64,000 nt of DNA from Strigamia acuminata (Eukaryota > Arthropoda > Chilopoda > Geophilomorpha > Linotaeniidae). Shown here in pieces: positions 32,868 to 44,748 of the stretch (within the stretch, counting starts at the first letter, position 1; each line of letters opens with the position of its first letter). Both the position numbers and the translations under genes were made by a program. Location: contig OX442319.1 of the NCBI GenBank assembly GCA_949358305.1, forward strand, positions 6,634,001 to 6,698,000, in the 5' to 3' direction. A model generated the notes under the pieces. It did no database searches. It worked only from the letters and a program-made list of their open reading frames with translations, and had not been told where the DNA came from.

Positions 32868-33420
32868 CCGGTGACGACGTCTTCGTTGCTTGGGCCTGCG
32901 CCGACGTTATTCCTGTGCAAATGATGAAAAACGAGTGTGAAAGACGTGAGAATGTGTGCACAGCTCGTGCCCATTGCACACATTCGGCGATGTTTTAGCA
33001 TGTTTGCGATGATGTTATTGTGTGGGTGGGTCCAGCTGGGGCCAATACTCGCACAGGCTCCTCAAGGATATGCACGGCCTGTGCCCTGCCCTAAGTGGGT
33101 AACTAAATGGCCCACTACTATCTAGTAGTTTATAATGGACCTAGAACATAATAATAAAAGCAATAAAAACAACTTATTTAATTAAACTTACAATTGAATA
33201 AATGTGAAAAGTGCGGTTAGAGAAATAAGAAAAGAAAAGCTGTATGGGAACAGGGCCGATAGATTGGTTATCAAGGGTGCAGAGGACGTAAGAAGGGGGG
33301 TATCAAAGGCCTTTGACACATCCGTCTTGGCCATATGCAAGACATGGTTGCGGCCACTGGATAATATTTACGTACATAACATTCGTGTTGTACTTACCCG
33401 GTTCGACCCATGGAGGCTGT
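32868..33420 (-). pseudogene. LINE-like fragment: repeat U copy 2 plus RT fragment
   Basis: On the minus strand 33420-33175 encodes a frame-damaged version of the RT stretch with DVSKAFDT. It is followed by repeat U (33170-32868). Compared with 30473-30740 the RT part has indels. No intact frame. Confidence 0.7.
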
Positions 33421-34650
33421 AGCAGGCCCATCGCCATACTACTGAGCATCGCAATGGTGAATGGTGAGGAGAGCAGAGTCAGCAATGGGTGGTCGCGCTC
33501 CCTCTCTGGAGCGACCGTCTTGGTCGGTGTATAACTCTCCTCTCTCTCACTCGCCACACCACTCAGCTCCCTCCATCCCTATTCTGGTTCAATGCACCCG
33601 CAAGGGGGATGACCTTAGAGCCACTACCATAGGTGGTGTGTGGCAGTGACATAAGTCACCGTGGGTGGCCAAGCAGTCACAAATTAAATAAAATCTTATG
33701 CAGAATTATATAAAAATTCCTTTTTACAACACACTGGGGCAAAACACGAGTCAGAAAAGACAAAAACTTGAGAAAAATGATCCAATTATGTCGCTAGATT
33801 TAGTCTGGACAAAGTCTTTCTGCTTGCCGCACTGCACGTCCAAACTCACATGCGATTGGTCTGTACAACACCTGGGTGACAACAAGCATATACTCTGTAT
33901 GGTGTGTAGTATCCGACCCCAATCGTGCCGCGATCCAGGTTATTATCACAGTTAGAATACAAGTAAAAGACTTAAATCTGGATTAGGAGTGACTAAGGTT
34001 GTCTAGGGGTTAAAATGATACACAAGTAATCCGAATGTTTTTAAAATTAATTAATTAATGTACTTACAAGTTGAATTTCCAGCTGTGGTGATCACCAAGT
34101 AGAAAGTCGCGATTAAAAATGTCCACAAAATCCATTTGGAACCAAAAGTTGCCAGGACTGCCCTGCCGGCGTATGAAAAGTGTTCGGAAATTGGGAATTT
34201 TTGGAGGTGCCAATATGTTTAGTCACCAGGGTCACTACTCAGTGACCCACGTTGTAAAAAAGGGTTAAGTCTATGCACTTATTTGAGGGAGGGAAACTGT
34301 TTTTACATATTTCCTGTTTCTGGACAAAGTCAACAATTGTGAGATAATAATTTAACAAATATCATGTGGTTTATTTAGTATCGTGATGAGGGGATGATTC
34401 AAAACCCAAAAATTACTGCAAATCATTCTTGCACAACATCAAAGCACCACAGAATCATAATCTGTCGAATTTTGCTGCATCTGGAGAAACATTATTTATT
34501 ATTTCTTTATGGTGCACAGCGTTGCCAGCCTTATAACTTCTAGCCTTTTTGGTTTTGGTATTTCCTAACTTCTAATTCAGCCCTTTTGTGTTTGGCCTTT
34601 TTTAATATAAATTAAATTAATAAAATATTCATAACTTGCCTGTCTATTTG
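33421..34650. other. Unassigned intergenic DNA
   Basis: No splice-supported exon and no terminal repeat that I could confirm. Confidence 0.4.
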
Positions 34651-34745
34651 TGTGCCAGCCTTACACTTACCGGCCCTTTAGTTTGCCAGCCTTAGATTTG
34701 CCGGCCCTTTAGTTTGCCAGTCTTATATTTGCCGGCCCATTTCGT
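34650..34745 (+). repeat. 31-bp minisatellite, about 3 units
   Basis: Units share GCCAGCCTTA and TTGCCGGCCCTTTAG. Confidence 0.85.
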
Positions 34746-34854
34746 TTTAAAAAATGTAAAACTTACCGAAATGGTGGTGAATGGAGATTTGTAGATAATA
34801 TTCGTACCTGCTAGAGAGAGCAGGGGGCTGACGTTCTACGTATCTTGGACTATA

Positions 34855-34945
34855 GCAGGGGTCGGCAAGTAATTTTAAGTGGGGTCCGGATACTATTAAA
34901 AATTTTTATTGGAGTCCAGAAAAAAAAATCATAATACTTACTAGT
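34855..34945 (+). mobile_element. hAT-like terminal fragment (CAGGGGTCGGCAA)
   Basis: The end CAGGGGTCGGCAAGTAATTT is of hAT-Charlie type, continuing AAGTGGGGTCCGGATACTAT. A relative lies at 7430-7500. No right end is visible, so it is a partial copy. Confidence 0.55.
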
Positions 34946-35015
34946 TTTAAATTTTTCGCTGATTCGTTTATTAACCATGACAGTAGTAAAATAGAATATC
35001 ATTTTTAAATTGAAT

Positions 35016-36482
35016 TTATTCTGGTGTCCACAACTTAAACGTGCGGTCAAAAGACGCGGTGGCAATGAGCTGACCGTCGGGCGAGATGTCAACACCCATA
35101 ACTTTACCGACGTGGCCCTCAAGTGTTTTCAACGGCGACCAACCAGGATGAGCCCAAACCTTTACCGTGTTATCATATGAACTCGTCACAAGATAACATC
35201 CAGTTGTCCTTTCAAATCTAACTCCTGAAATTAAATTCGTGTGTGCCGGAATGGTATAAACGCAGTAGCGGCGTCGCAAATCCCAAATTTTACAACTGTT
35301 ATCTCCACTACCAGTCGCAAGATGGTATCCATTTGGCGAAAACGACACCCCATAAATCGACTTCAAGTGTCCCTCCATAAACATTACACATCTACCACTG
35401 CGCAAGTCCCACACTCGACCAAACCCATCCAGTCCGCCCGTAACAGCTAACGAACCGTCACAATGAAAATCAACATCGTAAACGGCTTTGCTGTGTCCTT
35501 CCTGATGCAATATTTCTTCGTTCACTTCGAGATTCCATAAACGCCACGAATTATCATGTACACAAGTGGCCAAAAACCTCCCGGACGGATGGTACGCTAT
35601 TCGGGACACGCGGTGCGGCGCATGACCGTCGATGTCGGCCACTGGTTTCTCACTTTCCAGGTTCCACAGCTTGACGCTTCCGTCCGCGCAGCACGACGCC
35701 ATGTTGCAAACACTCGGCGAGAGGGAAATCGTCGATTGCGGGTGAAAAACCATCGCGCCGACGCGATCGTTGTGTCCTCGTAACGTTTTAATCAGCTGGC
35801 AGTCGGGAACGGACCAAAGTTTGCACAGACCGGTCCAAGAGGTCGTGGCTAACATTTTACCGTTCGGACTAAATTGGCAGAACGACACCGGACGCGTGTC
35901 GCCGATTTGACTGGCGAATATGTTCAATCCCCGAAGACGTTTGTGTAACTCTTGTTGTTTCGCATCTCGTTGCGATTGTGGGACGAGTTGGAATTCTCGC
36001 GCTTTTCTCGACCGTTCTCGCGCTTTTCGGATCGAATATTCGGCCAACCAATAACGTGCATTCGCCAAATTTGCACTTCCTTCGTGGTACCATGTCGACT
36101 CGTGTTCTTTTTCTTGCTGTCTTCGGTCGTCGTCTTCGTCCGTTCTTTTTTTAATGGCATCCTCGCCTAATCGCGCTAAAATCTGTCTTAATCGTTCTCG
36201 TCTGTCTGCTGGTCCTTCACCGAATAAACAAATTGGTTCCCCCAGCTGGCGCAAATTTGCTTTCACTTCGGCGTCTTCCGTGGACACGTTTATTTGCCGC
36301 GCCCGCTTTCTTCTTTCGAATTCGTCGAGCATGATTTGTTTTTCTTTACCAACGTCTTCTTCCATTTCCATGTATTCGTCAGAAAAATTGATGTTTCCAG
36401 CCTCGATTCCGATCTTGAGCGCTTCACTCATTTCGGCGGCTGTCGGCTTCCCAGATATCCGAATCGGTTCAATTTCGTCCAT
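35016..36482 (-). CDS. PRPF4: U4/U6 snRNP protein Prp4 (WD-repeat), intronless
   Basis: 488 residues from ATG 36482; the human protein is 522. The N-terminal half has the PRP4 stretch [15 protein letters not shown] followed by [20 protein letters not shown], then [18 protein letters not shown]. The C-terminal half has seven WD repeats, including SGLCKLW-like [33 protein letters not shown] with [10 protein letters not shown], and the final [15 protein letters not shown]. Family knowledge: it binds PPIH and PRPF3 in the U4/U6.U5 tri-snRNP for pre-mRNA splicing in the nucleus. The start is uncertain. Similarity to the human HIYYGSLEE region continues eight codons upstream (IVHFG), but those codons lack an ATG before an in-frame TAA, so translation may start in an undetected upstream exon. 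The stop codon TAA lies inside an AATAAA. There are no introns, unlike in neighbouring genes. Confidence 0.95.
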   Translation of the reverse strand: MDEIEPIRISGKPTAAEMSEALKIGIEAGNINFSDEYMEMEEDVGKEKQIMLDEFERRKRARQINVSTEDAEVKANLRQLGEPICLFGEGPADRRERLRQILARLGEDAIKKRTDEDDDRRQQEKEHESTWYHEGSANLANARYWLAEYSIRKARERSRKAREFQLVPQSQRDAKQQELHKRLRGLNIFASQIGDTRPVSFCQFSPNGKMLATTSWTGLCKLWSVPDCQLIKTLRGHNDRVGAMVFHPQSTISLSPSVCNMASCCADGSVKLWNLESEKPVADIDGHAPHRVSRIAYHPSGRFLATCVHDNSWRLWNLEVNEEILHQEGHSKAVYDVDFHCDGSLAVTGGLDGFGRVWDLRSGRCVMFMEGHLKSIYGVSFSPNGYHLATGSGDNSCKIWDLRRRYCVYTIPAHTNLISGVRFERTTGCYLVTSSYDNTVKVWAHPGWSPLKTLEGHVGKVMGVDISPDGQLIATASFDRTFKLWTPE

Positions 36483-36754
36483 TCCAAAATGCACGATTTT
36501 TTGCAAAGGAGTCGAGAGAACGTTGGCCTTTTTTCTATACCGGTATAATTATACACAACGATGCTTGCACCTGATTGGTCAAGCGCTATAAACGTCTATC
36601 GGTCGTTTATACGTGCACGGGTGAAACGTTCACCTGGCGGTCATACAAGCCTGCTATTTTTGCGGACTAAAAACATTGAAATTGCGGGCGGAAAGCGGAT
36701 CAAAAAGCTGCCATTTTGCGGACGTATTGCGGACTCATCCGGGAAGTTTTTGAC

Positions 36755-37020
36755 CAAAATTTCAAGGTTTTAAACGAAATTTTAAGTTTTTAAAAGAAAT
36801 TTGAAGTATTTAAAGGAACTTTAAAGTTTTAAAACAAAATTTGAAGTTTTAAAACAAAATTTAAAGTTTTTAAACGAAATTTGAAGTGTTTAAACAAAAT
36901 GTTAAGTTTTTAAACATAATTTGTAGTTTTTAAACATATTTTAAGTTGTTAAACATAATTTTAAGTTGTTAAACATAATTTTAAGTTGTTAAACATAATT
37001 TTAAGTTTTTAAACGAAATT
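36755..37020 (+). repeat. 20-bp minisatellite upstream of PRPF4
   Basis: About 13 imperfect units alternate TTTTTAAACRAAATTTGAAG-type sequence; A and T runs are spaced 10 bp apart. Confidence 0.85.
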
Positions 37021-37527
37021 ATTACGTGATACCGTATAACGCAATACTATCAAACCCGAAATTTGCCAATAATGGCCCATGATTGGCCAATAATCGGCCA
37101 TTATTGGCAAATAGCCGAATTTCCGCAAAGATTGCGGTAAAACGGTCAAATTGCAAAAATTGCGGACCAAAAAGTACCTTTAAATTCAAAAATTTTAGTG
37201 CCAAAATGCTGCATTTGTTCTATCCGCAACTATGGAAACATTTTGAAGAAAATTTATTTTCCGCAAAAATAGCAGGCTTCATAACAAACACTCAAATCTA
37301 ACACATATGTATACAAATAAATTTATCCAAAAGTTTTACCTTATGTTATTATAATTACAAATGGCAATGGTATCGTAACCAGGCGTCCTTCATAACACAA
37401 AAACATGTTCATGACAAAATTTTTTTTCAAAAAAGAGAGCAAATTTAGAATTTTAATAATGCAAAATACTGTAATTTTATTAATTGACTACAAAGCATAA
37501 TTTATTTTTTTGCTATTTACTCTCGAC
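37021..37527. other. Intergenic DNA between PRPF4 and the kelch gene
   Basis: No exon. A short match to 32600-32650 (AAATTTATCCAAAAGTTTTA) occurs near 37316. Confidence 0.4.
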
Positions 37528-39470
37528 TCAACATTCTTCAAAATCTCTTAAAACTTTATTGTGAGAACTCCGTAAGTCTGCAAAATTAATAGTCGCTACA
37601 TGAAAAACATTGTTTAGAGACTTAGGACAGCTAATAGTTTGATCCCAGGTGAAAATCTTCAAATTGAGTACGAATATTCTCCCAGTCACATCCACAGCAT
37701 ACAATTCCTCAAAGCATTTACACGTATCTCGAACAGTTTCCGGTGGAATACCAACAGTTCGCGTTACTTTCCACACTTGATCGTTTAAGTGCAGCACGCA
37801 CACACGATCGGGTCTAAAACCTCGAATGGCCATCACACGTCCGTCATCATTTGTGGCAAACATGGAAAAATCTTTACAGAAATAGGGTAAATCAGGCAAT
37901 GCTGACCACCCAAACGACTGATCCAAATTGTAACATTCACATCGGAGTGTGTATCCACCTATCAAGTAGAGCATTTCGTTCATGATTGTTATTCCGGACT
38001 TGTGTCGTTTAAATTTCATTGGCTGCATTAATTGCCATGTGTTCAGGTACGTGTCGTAAACTTCGATGTGGGTCATCGCTATATTCAACCTGTGAAGTGA
38101 AAATGTGGAACTAAATGAATCTAATCCAATTAAATCGCTAAAAAATCTAATTTATCCCTAAAAAAATCCAATTTATCGCTAAAAAAATCTAATTTATCGC
38201 TAAAAAAATCCAATTTATCGCTAAAAAATCCAATTTCACGCAAAAAAAATTCAATTTAACGCTAAAAAAGTCAATTTAACGCTAAAAAAGTCAATTTAAC
38301 ACCAAAAAATCTAATTTATCGCCAAAAAATCCAATTTATCGCTAAAAATCCAGTTTATCGCTAAAAAATCCAATTTATCGCTAAAAAATCCAATTTATCG
38401 CTAAAAAAATCCAATTTATCGCTAAAAAGCCAATTCATCGCTAAAAAATCCAATTTCACACCAAAAATTCAGTTTGACGACAAAAAATTCAATTTAACGC
38501 CAAAAAATTCAATTTAACGCCAAAAAATTTGATTTTTCTAGGACCCCAAAATAGCTTGTTAATCCCACCTTGAATGGAAAACAAGAAATGTACAATATAC
38601 CTATTGAGTCCTCCAGTTACGTAGATGTTATTTCTCCATAATATTGCAGATGCGTCGCTTCTAGGAACACGTAGACTCGGGCCTGAATTCAACGCGCCAC
38701 TACGAATATTATACACATACAACTGATCCGACTTCACGTCTTTTGGTGCTTGTTCCTCTCCCCCGATAAAATACATGCTCGACTTGCGAAATACACAACA
38801 GCGCTTTTGAAGGGCACTTAATGGAATGTTCTGACTCGACGACCACGTTCCATGACGCTTGAGGTACATGTGGATGACAAATCGATTCAATTCTCCACGA
38901 CCTGCCACCAATAAACAGTTGTGCAAACACTCGTTCAACGCTTGGTTGTACGCTATCGGCGTTGACGGCGCCACGCCGGAAGTTGACGCGCTGTCCGCTT
39001 TCACGGGCTCCATGTGTTTACAACTCGAGTATTTCGAGTATGTTTTGAGTGGTGTCGGTGGAGTTTTCTTCTTGTTTGCAACCCTTATTGACGGCTCACT
39101 GTTTTGTAATTAAAAATCGGCTTATTAGGTGTGAATTTGTGTTTAATTCTGTGACGTACTTCTGTTCGAATGACCATTTGAATTCATCTTCGTAGACGCA
39201 ATTGTTCTTCAGTTCTGGCAGCGATGGTGGTTTGTCCGACGATGTTTCCTGCGATGTTGTTTCGTTTTGGTCGTTTTGTTTGCTCGCATCGATCTCGCTT
39301 TGTTCAGTGTGTATCTCGGTGTAGTCGGGAGTGTGGACGGGACTGTGGCCGGGACTGTGGCCGGGAGTGTCGTCGCCATAACCCGACAGAGATTCCAATA
39401 TGCTGGTCATTTCTACTAATACATTTGACATTCTTAAAAGAGTTGATTCGGATTCAGTGTCCGAAGCCAT
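37528..39470 (-). CDS. Kelch-repeat protein without a BTB domain, 456 residues
   Basis: Three exons on the minus strand: 39470-39160, 39098-38601 and 38089-37528. Both junctions are GT-AG and in phase (AA|T gives N; AG|G gives R). The first intron is 61 nt. Residues 1-135 are acidic and disordered, with HSP/HTP repeats (DDTPGHSPGHSPVHTPDY). From about 150, kelch blades appear: SSMYFIGGEEQAP, NNIYVTGGLNR followed by EVYDTYLNTWQLMQPMKFKR, EMLYLIGGYT. Family knowledge: kelch propellers bind partners, often as cullin-3 adaptors, but that needs a BTB domain, which I do not see in these exons. The ATG at 39470 sits in a fair context (AAAATGG). The start faces the SRPK gene across 435 bp, so the two may share a bidirectional promoter. 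Confidence 0.78.
38140..38530 (-). repeat. 20-bp minisatellite in kelch intron 2
   Basis: About 19 units of GCTAAAAAATCCAATTTATC with point variants. It fills most of intron 2, with A and T runs at 10-bp spacing. Confidence 0.95.
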
Positions 39471-39905
39471 TTTTACCTTAAGAATTAAAGCGTATTGTAT
39501 TACATTTAGCATCTACAATTGAAATTATTAAATACTTTCTCCAAAATTTCGAGTTTCTAAAGACTCAGGAGGAAAAATTACAGGATTTCCTTGTGGTTTT
39601 GCTCCATTTGAAGTACAGCAGCAACGAACTGCAATTTTGACTAAATGCACACTATCTAGGCCTAATTTTACATTGTAGCCTCATTGATTTGTTGCAATAA
39701 CCAACCGGGAATTCATTTAAAATCATTGTAAAAAGAATTTCCATTGTTGGTTGAAAAATAAACATTTGCAACTTCAAAAGTTTGTCTAAAAATTAATCGG
39801 GACACGTATCTCGACTGCAATCACGTGTAATATACGTGACGTATACCTCAACAATATATGTAAGCCCACTCCAACGAACCATCCACAACTCGACCTTCAA
39901 TTACG

Positions 39906-40931
39906 ATGAATTCGTTGGAAATTGCCCATCAATCAACCGAACACCCAGATCTTTATTGCAAAGGCGGTTACCACCCTGTCCAAATAGGCGACACATACCA
40001 CAATCGATACACCGTTGTCCGCAAGCTCGGTTACGGCCATTTCTCAACCGTATGGGAGTGCAGGGATTCCAAGCACGACGCGCGGTGTGTTGCAGTGAAG
40101 ATAACGCGCAGCGCGCCACAATTCGCCCGAACGGCTCGCACCGAGATCCAACTGTTAAAACGTGTCCGCCAAAATCAAAGCAAAATCGCTCGATTACTCG
40201 ACCATTTCGACATTACCGGTGTCAACGGCACACACATTTGCCTCGTGTTCGACGTTTTGGGCGATAATTTATTGAAATTGATCGTTAGGTCGGGATTTAA
40301 AGGCATCCCATTGGCCCACGTTCGAATTATTATCAGGAATGTACTCGAGGCTTTGGATTATTTGCACACGACGTGTAGGATCATTCACACGGATATTAAA
40401 CCGGAAAACGTGTGCGTGGATTTGGGTAGGGAACTCTCGGTGACCGTCACGGACCTTGGGAATGCGTGTTGGGTGGATGGTCACTTCACGGAGAGTATCC
40501 AAACGCGACCGTACCGTAGTCCGGAGGTTATTCTGGGTGCGGGGTTCAAGCCGAACGCGGATGTTTGGAGTACGGCGTGCATGGCGTTTGAATTGGCGAC
40601 TGGTCACGGTTTGTTTGAGCCGCATTGTGGTCGGGACTACACTCGGGATGAGAATCATTTGGCGCTTGTAATTGGGTTGATGGGAGAGGTGCCGAAAGAG
40701 GTTTTGTATGTGGGTAGAAGGACGAGGAAGTTTTTTAGTGAGAAGGGGAAGCTTAAACACTTTCCTGAGGTGGAATTTTGTGGGATTTTTGAAGTTTTGA
40801 CCGTTAAATGTGGGTGGGAAACGAATGAGGCGCGTGGATTTGCTGATTTTTTAGGGCCGATGTTGGCTATTGACCCAAGTGTGCGTTATTCGGCAAGGGA
40901 TTGTCTCGGGCATGAGTGGCTTAAGAATTAG
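39906..40931 (+). CDS. SRPK: SR-protein kinase, compact and intronless
   Basis: 341 residues, single exon. SRPK-specific landmarks are CKGGYHPVQIGD before the kinase start, the glycine loop LGYGHFSTVW (41-50), the lysine in VAVK (65), the HTDIKPEN catalytic loop (161-168, aspartate 163), DLGNACW in place of DFG (183-189) and RPYRSPEVILG (211-221). Family knowledge: it phosphorylates arginine-serine repeats of splicing factors. Human SRPK1 is about 655 residues because a spacer of over 200 residues splits the kinase between HTDIKPEN and DLGNACW. Here only about 14 residues lie between the two, and there is almost no N-terminal extension. The spacer is what holds SRPKs in the cytoplasm, so localisation should differ. 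The absence of introns suggests a retrocopy or strong intron loss. Confidence 0.93.
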   Translation: MNSLEIAHQSTEHPDLYCKGGYHPVQIGDTYHNRYTVVRKLGYGHFSTVWECRDSKHDARCVAVKITRSAPQFARTARTEIQLLKRVRQNQSKIARLLDHFDITGVNGTHICLVFDVLGDNLLKLIVRSGFKGIPLAHVRIIIRNVLEALDYLHTTCRIIHTDIKPENVCVDLGRELSVTVTDLGNACWVDGHFTESIQTRPYRSPEVILGAGFKPNADVWSTACMAFELATGHGLFEPHCGRDYTRDENHLALVIGLMGEVPKEVLYVGRRTRKFFSEKGKLKHFPEVEFCGIFEVLTVKCGWETNEARGFADFLGPMLAIDPSVRYSARDCLGHEWLKN

Positions 40932-41160
40932 TGCAGCTGTGTTAGGATGGAAAATTGTATTAAATTTGTTCTGGCTTGCAACGGGTTTAAAAAATTCAAA
41001 TTTTTGCGCCAAAAAGTCAGTTATTCGTCACAAATTCAAATGGTATTAAATTTGCTCTTAAAAAATCAAGTTTTATTGAAAATGCCTTTAAAAAATTCAA
41101 AATCAATAAATTTACCACTAAGAAATTCAAATTTTTACTAAATTTTCCACGATTTACATC
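40932..41160 (+). repeat. Degenerate A/T repeat after SRPK
   Basis: Imperfect units such as AAAAAATTCAAATTTTT recur with roughly 20- to 35-bp spacing. Probably includes the SRPK 3' untranslated region. Confidence 0.4.
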
Positions 41161-43080
41161 GAGGGAGTATGTGGATAACGTCCTGCTTACAAATAGAAAC
41201 ACACTTTATCTCGCATTGCTGCCAGCAGAGCGCGCGTGTAGCTGTGTATTCGAGGCTATGCGTGTCACGTGGTTTCTTTTTCATTCCCACAGCGAAGCGA
41301 GCGAAGTTCATTCGTACAAGCTTGGACGTCCAAGGTACAAGTAAGTTCGAATGCGAATTTCTCAACTAACAGTTTTAAAAATTCCACTGGAGTTTATAAT
41401 TTCGTTTGACCGTAAGTGCGATAATTCCCCATTCATTTCTGTTATGAGTTTTGTTCGTGACTGCGACTCGGGTGTTAGTGCTAAATTCTAAAATGGCGGC
41501 GACACAAGAAATACTAATTTGAGTTTTGTTTAAACAATTTTTCCGTCTCATTTCAAAATTTTAACTTTTCTTTGGGGGTGTAAAATCCAACTCTCTACCT
41601 CCTCGTGGTCACCCCTGGGGAAAGCTTGTTGGTTCCGAGCCAAAAGCCCAGCTAAAAGAGAGCTCTGGTGTTCTGGTGTCCAAATTTGAGTCGATTGTAT
41701 TCTGATTCTGGATATTTTGAGGTATTGTAAGCCTACATTCTTACGTATGACTGCAGCATTTACAAAAATCTTTTACAATTTGCAGGCTCATTCCGTTTTG
41801 CAATGATTAGTGGCAGAATTGACATAAATTCTTACCGCTACGTTAACCATTTGTTGGCCTTAAGGGACAAATTTTTGGGACATATTTCTTTTCCCCGATA
41901 AAAAAAAAGGTGATTTTGGGTCTCTTGAATTTCTGGATGGCTGAAAAAGTCGGCAACAGGAGATTCTCTGTCCAAACAAACCAATATGTGTGTCTACTGC
42001 CAATTGACTGTTTGCAGTGAATAATTCACAAACCGTCACGTAATGTACAGAGGCGGGCGCTTATTAACTTTGCGGCCCTCTGTTGACCGGCGCTTAATCG
42101 AGAGCCGGCGTTTAATTATGCCCGGCCCTTATTCAAGGCAGTACGGTACGTTGTAAACACACTATTAAAATGTGTTATGCTGAATTCCAGTTGTTTATTG
42201 CAGGAATTTCCAGTCTATAAATAAGTGGTGGCAATCAAAGCTGATTCGTCCATAAGCTTGGCCAACAACATTTCTTTTCAGCCCAAAGTACCGTTTACTG
42301 GTACCAAGGTGCTCTTGGGGGATGCAGTATTGTACCACGGTACTTTTTGGGCCGGTACATTTTACCACGGTATCAATAACTTGGAAGAAACCCTTATTTT
42401 TTTAAGTTTAACTTCTAACTTTTAATTGGTAGCTGAACTAAAAAAAAGAAGTAAAAGAACGATTAACTTCAAAAACCCAATACTGCCCAACACTGGATTG
42501 GGTTATTCTAGGAAATTAATTCACACTGGATTGATGCCCACCATTTTAATTTAGTGGAAATCAAACAGCAAAACTATAAAAAGTCGTTTTTAAAGCAGCA
42601 AAAGTGTCATCATTTATTTTGAAGCGGCAAAATTTGTTTGTGATGCAGGATGCAGCAAAAGCTCCCTTTAATGCATATAAATGACAAAAGTAATTTTTCA
42701 AAAAGCAAAATTGGCTCACTAGTTTTAAAAGCAATTTTCCATTACATCAGTAATGATGAAGAACAAGCTAAAATGGTTAATTTTTTCATTACCTGAGACA
42801 TTATTTGAGACAGTGTTTGTTGCTTTGTGCTGGTTGCAGGTGGTTGCAGACAAAACAAAAAAAAAAATTGATAAATTTATGAGAAAAGTTTAGAAATATT
42901 TTTCTTTAGCTTATTTACTTTGTAATGTAGATAAGATGCGAGGATTAATTCGAATGAACTCGCACGTTCGACTGAGTTCAATCCAGAAAATAAGTGTCCT
43001 AACTTGTAAGTGTCAAAATTTGACATAGAATATAATTAATATTCGAATTACAGTTTCGTCACTAAAATTGTTTTATAAGT
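41161..43080. other. Intergenic DNA, one possible 5' untranslated exon
   Basis: 41200-41345 is CpG-richer and ends at a strong donor, CAA|GTAAGT (41340), so it could be a non-coding first exon on the plus strand. 42045-42140 resembles a dispersed GGCGCTTATTA-type repeat. No coding exon found. Confidence 0.35.
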
Positions 43081-43262
43081 GGTCATTAATTAATAAAAAT
43101 ATCAAAGCAATAAATATAAATAAAAATATCAAAGCAATAAATATAAATAAAAATTCAACAAGTGATCACAGTACCAGATATCCTCAGCCATCTTTTACTA
43201 AAGAATTTTACACATATACGTTGCAAGTGGGAAGAAAACAAAATGAAATGGTTTATATCAGC

Positions 43263-43662
43263 GTTTCCCAAACTGTGGGGCGCGAGTTGATTTTTGGTGG
43301 GGCGCAACGGTGTTCAATCACTTTTTCGCCTAAACTCTTTTCTCCAAAATTTAATTTTAATTTTTGCCAATTCCAATTCTAACTTACTGCTTGTAGTTGG
43401 CTGCAGTGCACTGCAGGCTTGCAAAATCTTCAAAATCTTTACAAAAATCTCTCAAAATCTACAAAAACTATCCAAAATTGTCCAAAAATCTTCAAAAAAC
43501 CAACCAAAACTTCCAAAAATTGAGGTTTTGTATTGTACGTAAGTCCCCAAAGCGATGAATTTTGCAGGATGGGAAAAATTTAATGCACCGATGATGAAGT
43601 GAGGCGCGGAAGATCGCCTTTCTTAAAAATGGGGCGCAATGCTAAAAAGTTTGGGATACCCT
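43263..43662 (+). mobile_element. hAT-like non-autonomous element Z, copy 2
   Basis: Left end CAGCGTTTCCCAAACTGTGG; right end (inverted) CTAGGGTATCCCAAACTTTT. The interior is shared with 24485-24825. The 8 bp on the two sides do not match convincingly. Confidence 0.7.
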
Positions 43663-43709
43663 AGTATAATTGATGTTTTCAATCAATATTGGAAATCATT
43701 TCGTTTAGC

Positions 43710-43895
43710 TGTTTTTGGGCCAGCGTCGACAACATTATCACTTCGGCCAGCGCAGACTTCTACTTTGCTGCTAGAGCCAGCGCCGAAGTGTACTTCCTGC
43801 TGGGACCGGCTCCTACCTCTAGGGCAGGCGCCTACGTTTACGTCACTTCTAGGTCCGGCGCCTGCCTTTGGGTCACTGCTATAGGCGTTGTTGTC
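43710..43895 (+). repeat. GC-rich minisatellite, unit about 34-36 bp
   Basis: About five imperfect units with the core CCAGCGCCGAAGT / CCGGCGCCTACGTT followed by ACTTCTAG or ACTGCTAG. Unusually GC-rich for this window. The core resembles the start of repeat U (GGGCCGGTGCCTACGTT). Confidence 0.65.
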
Positions 43896-44061
43896 TTCGC
43901 TGTAAGGGCAGATGTTAATCGCGCCCGCCTATTTTGACGTCGTTAAAAATGACGTCAGGTCATACCTGATAACAGGTATAAAGTGAAATTTTTTGGTTAC
44001 AGTTACAAAGAAATACAGTAATTTATATATAAAAAAAAAATTACAACATTTCAAATATTAA

Positions 44062-44373
44062 TCATCTGGCAATCTGTAATTTATGGGCGACTACCCTCAT
44101 TTCAACACATACTTTTGAGAGGGAAGAAAACAAAATGATATTGTTTATAGATAATGACAAAATCCATGAGTTTGATGCAATGAGAAATTTTACATGATTT
44201 TTAGTGTTGCAGTTGAAAGTCCATTTCCTCAGACATTTGAAATTGAGTACATTCGTGTGTATCAAAAGATACAGTGAATACAGTTTGTGACCAGCTGCCC
44301 CTTTCGTTCCATTTCCATGGCCATAATAGTCTAGCAGAATTGCAGGGAGCAGACATAGAATAAACACACACAT
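44062..44373 (-). CDS. Possible small secreted protein, 103 residues
   Basis: From ATG 44373 the frame starts MCVFILCLLPAILLDYYGHG, which looks like a signal peptide, and stays open for 103 codons with scattered cysteines (KCLRKWTFNC). There is no homology I recognise and no splice support, and the second half is compositionally AT-driven. It may be chance. Confidence 0.25.
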   Translation of the reverse strand: MCVFILCLLPAILLDYYGHGNGTKGAAGHKLYSLYLLIHTNVLNFKCLRKWTFNCNTKNHVKFLIASNSWILSLSINNIILFSSLSKVCVEMRVVAHKLQIAR

Positions 44374-44748
44374 TCTGTTGACAGGAACTGGTTGGACTAA
44401 CAGCTGAAACTTTAATGTTTTAATACAAAAAGGATGGTGGTGCCCTCTTTATACAAAATAAGGAAAAGAAAGCATATAGCCAAAAAAAAAGGTATGCTCA
44501 GAAGCAAATAATACTGCATAATTTATACAAAGATAGAAAAAGGCATTAAATAAAAGATAACAATAAGCTACAACAATAAACAGCAATATGTACTGAGTTT
44601 GCGGCTTCTGATTGGTTTGGTCTGTCTGTTTTCTTCTTTGCTTAGGGATTTGGATCAGAATTTTCTCGGCAGATTCAAGTTGGTTCTAGACAGCTTAAGA
44701 GCTTAGATTGTCAGCTAAGCCACCAACTCGGACCTAGAAATCCTAGAT

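Noticed and set aside
43639-43937. A repeat protein with PAP/LLG units
   Set aside because: It comes from the GC-rich 34-36-bp array and reads open in two frames; there is no splice or start evidence.
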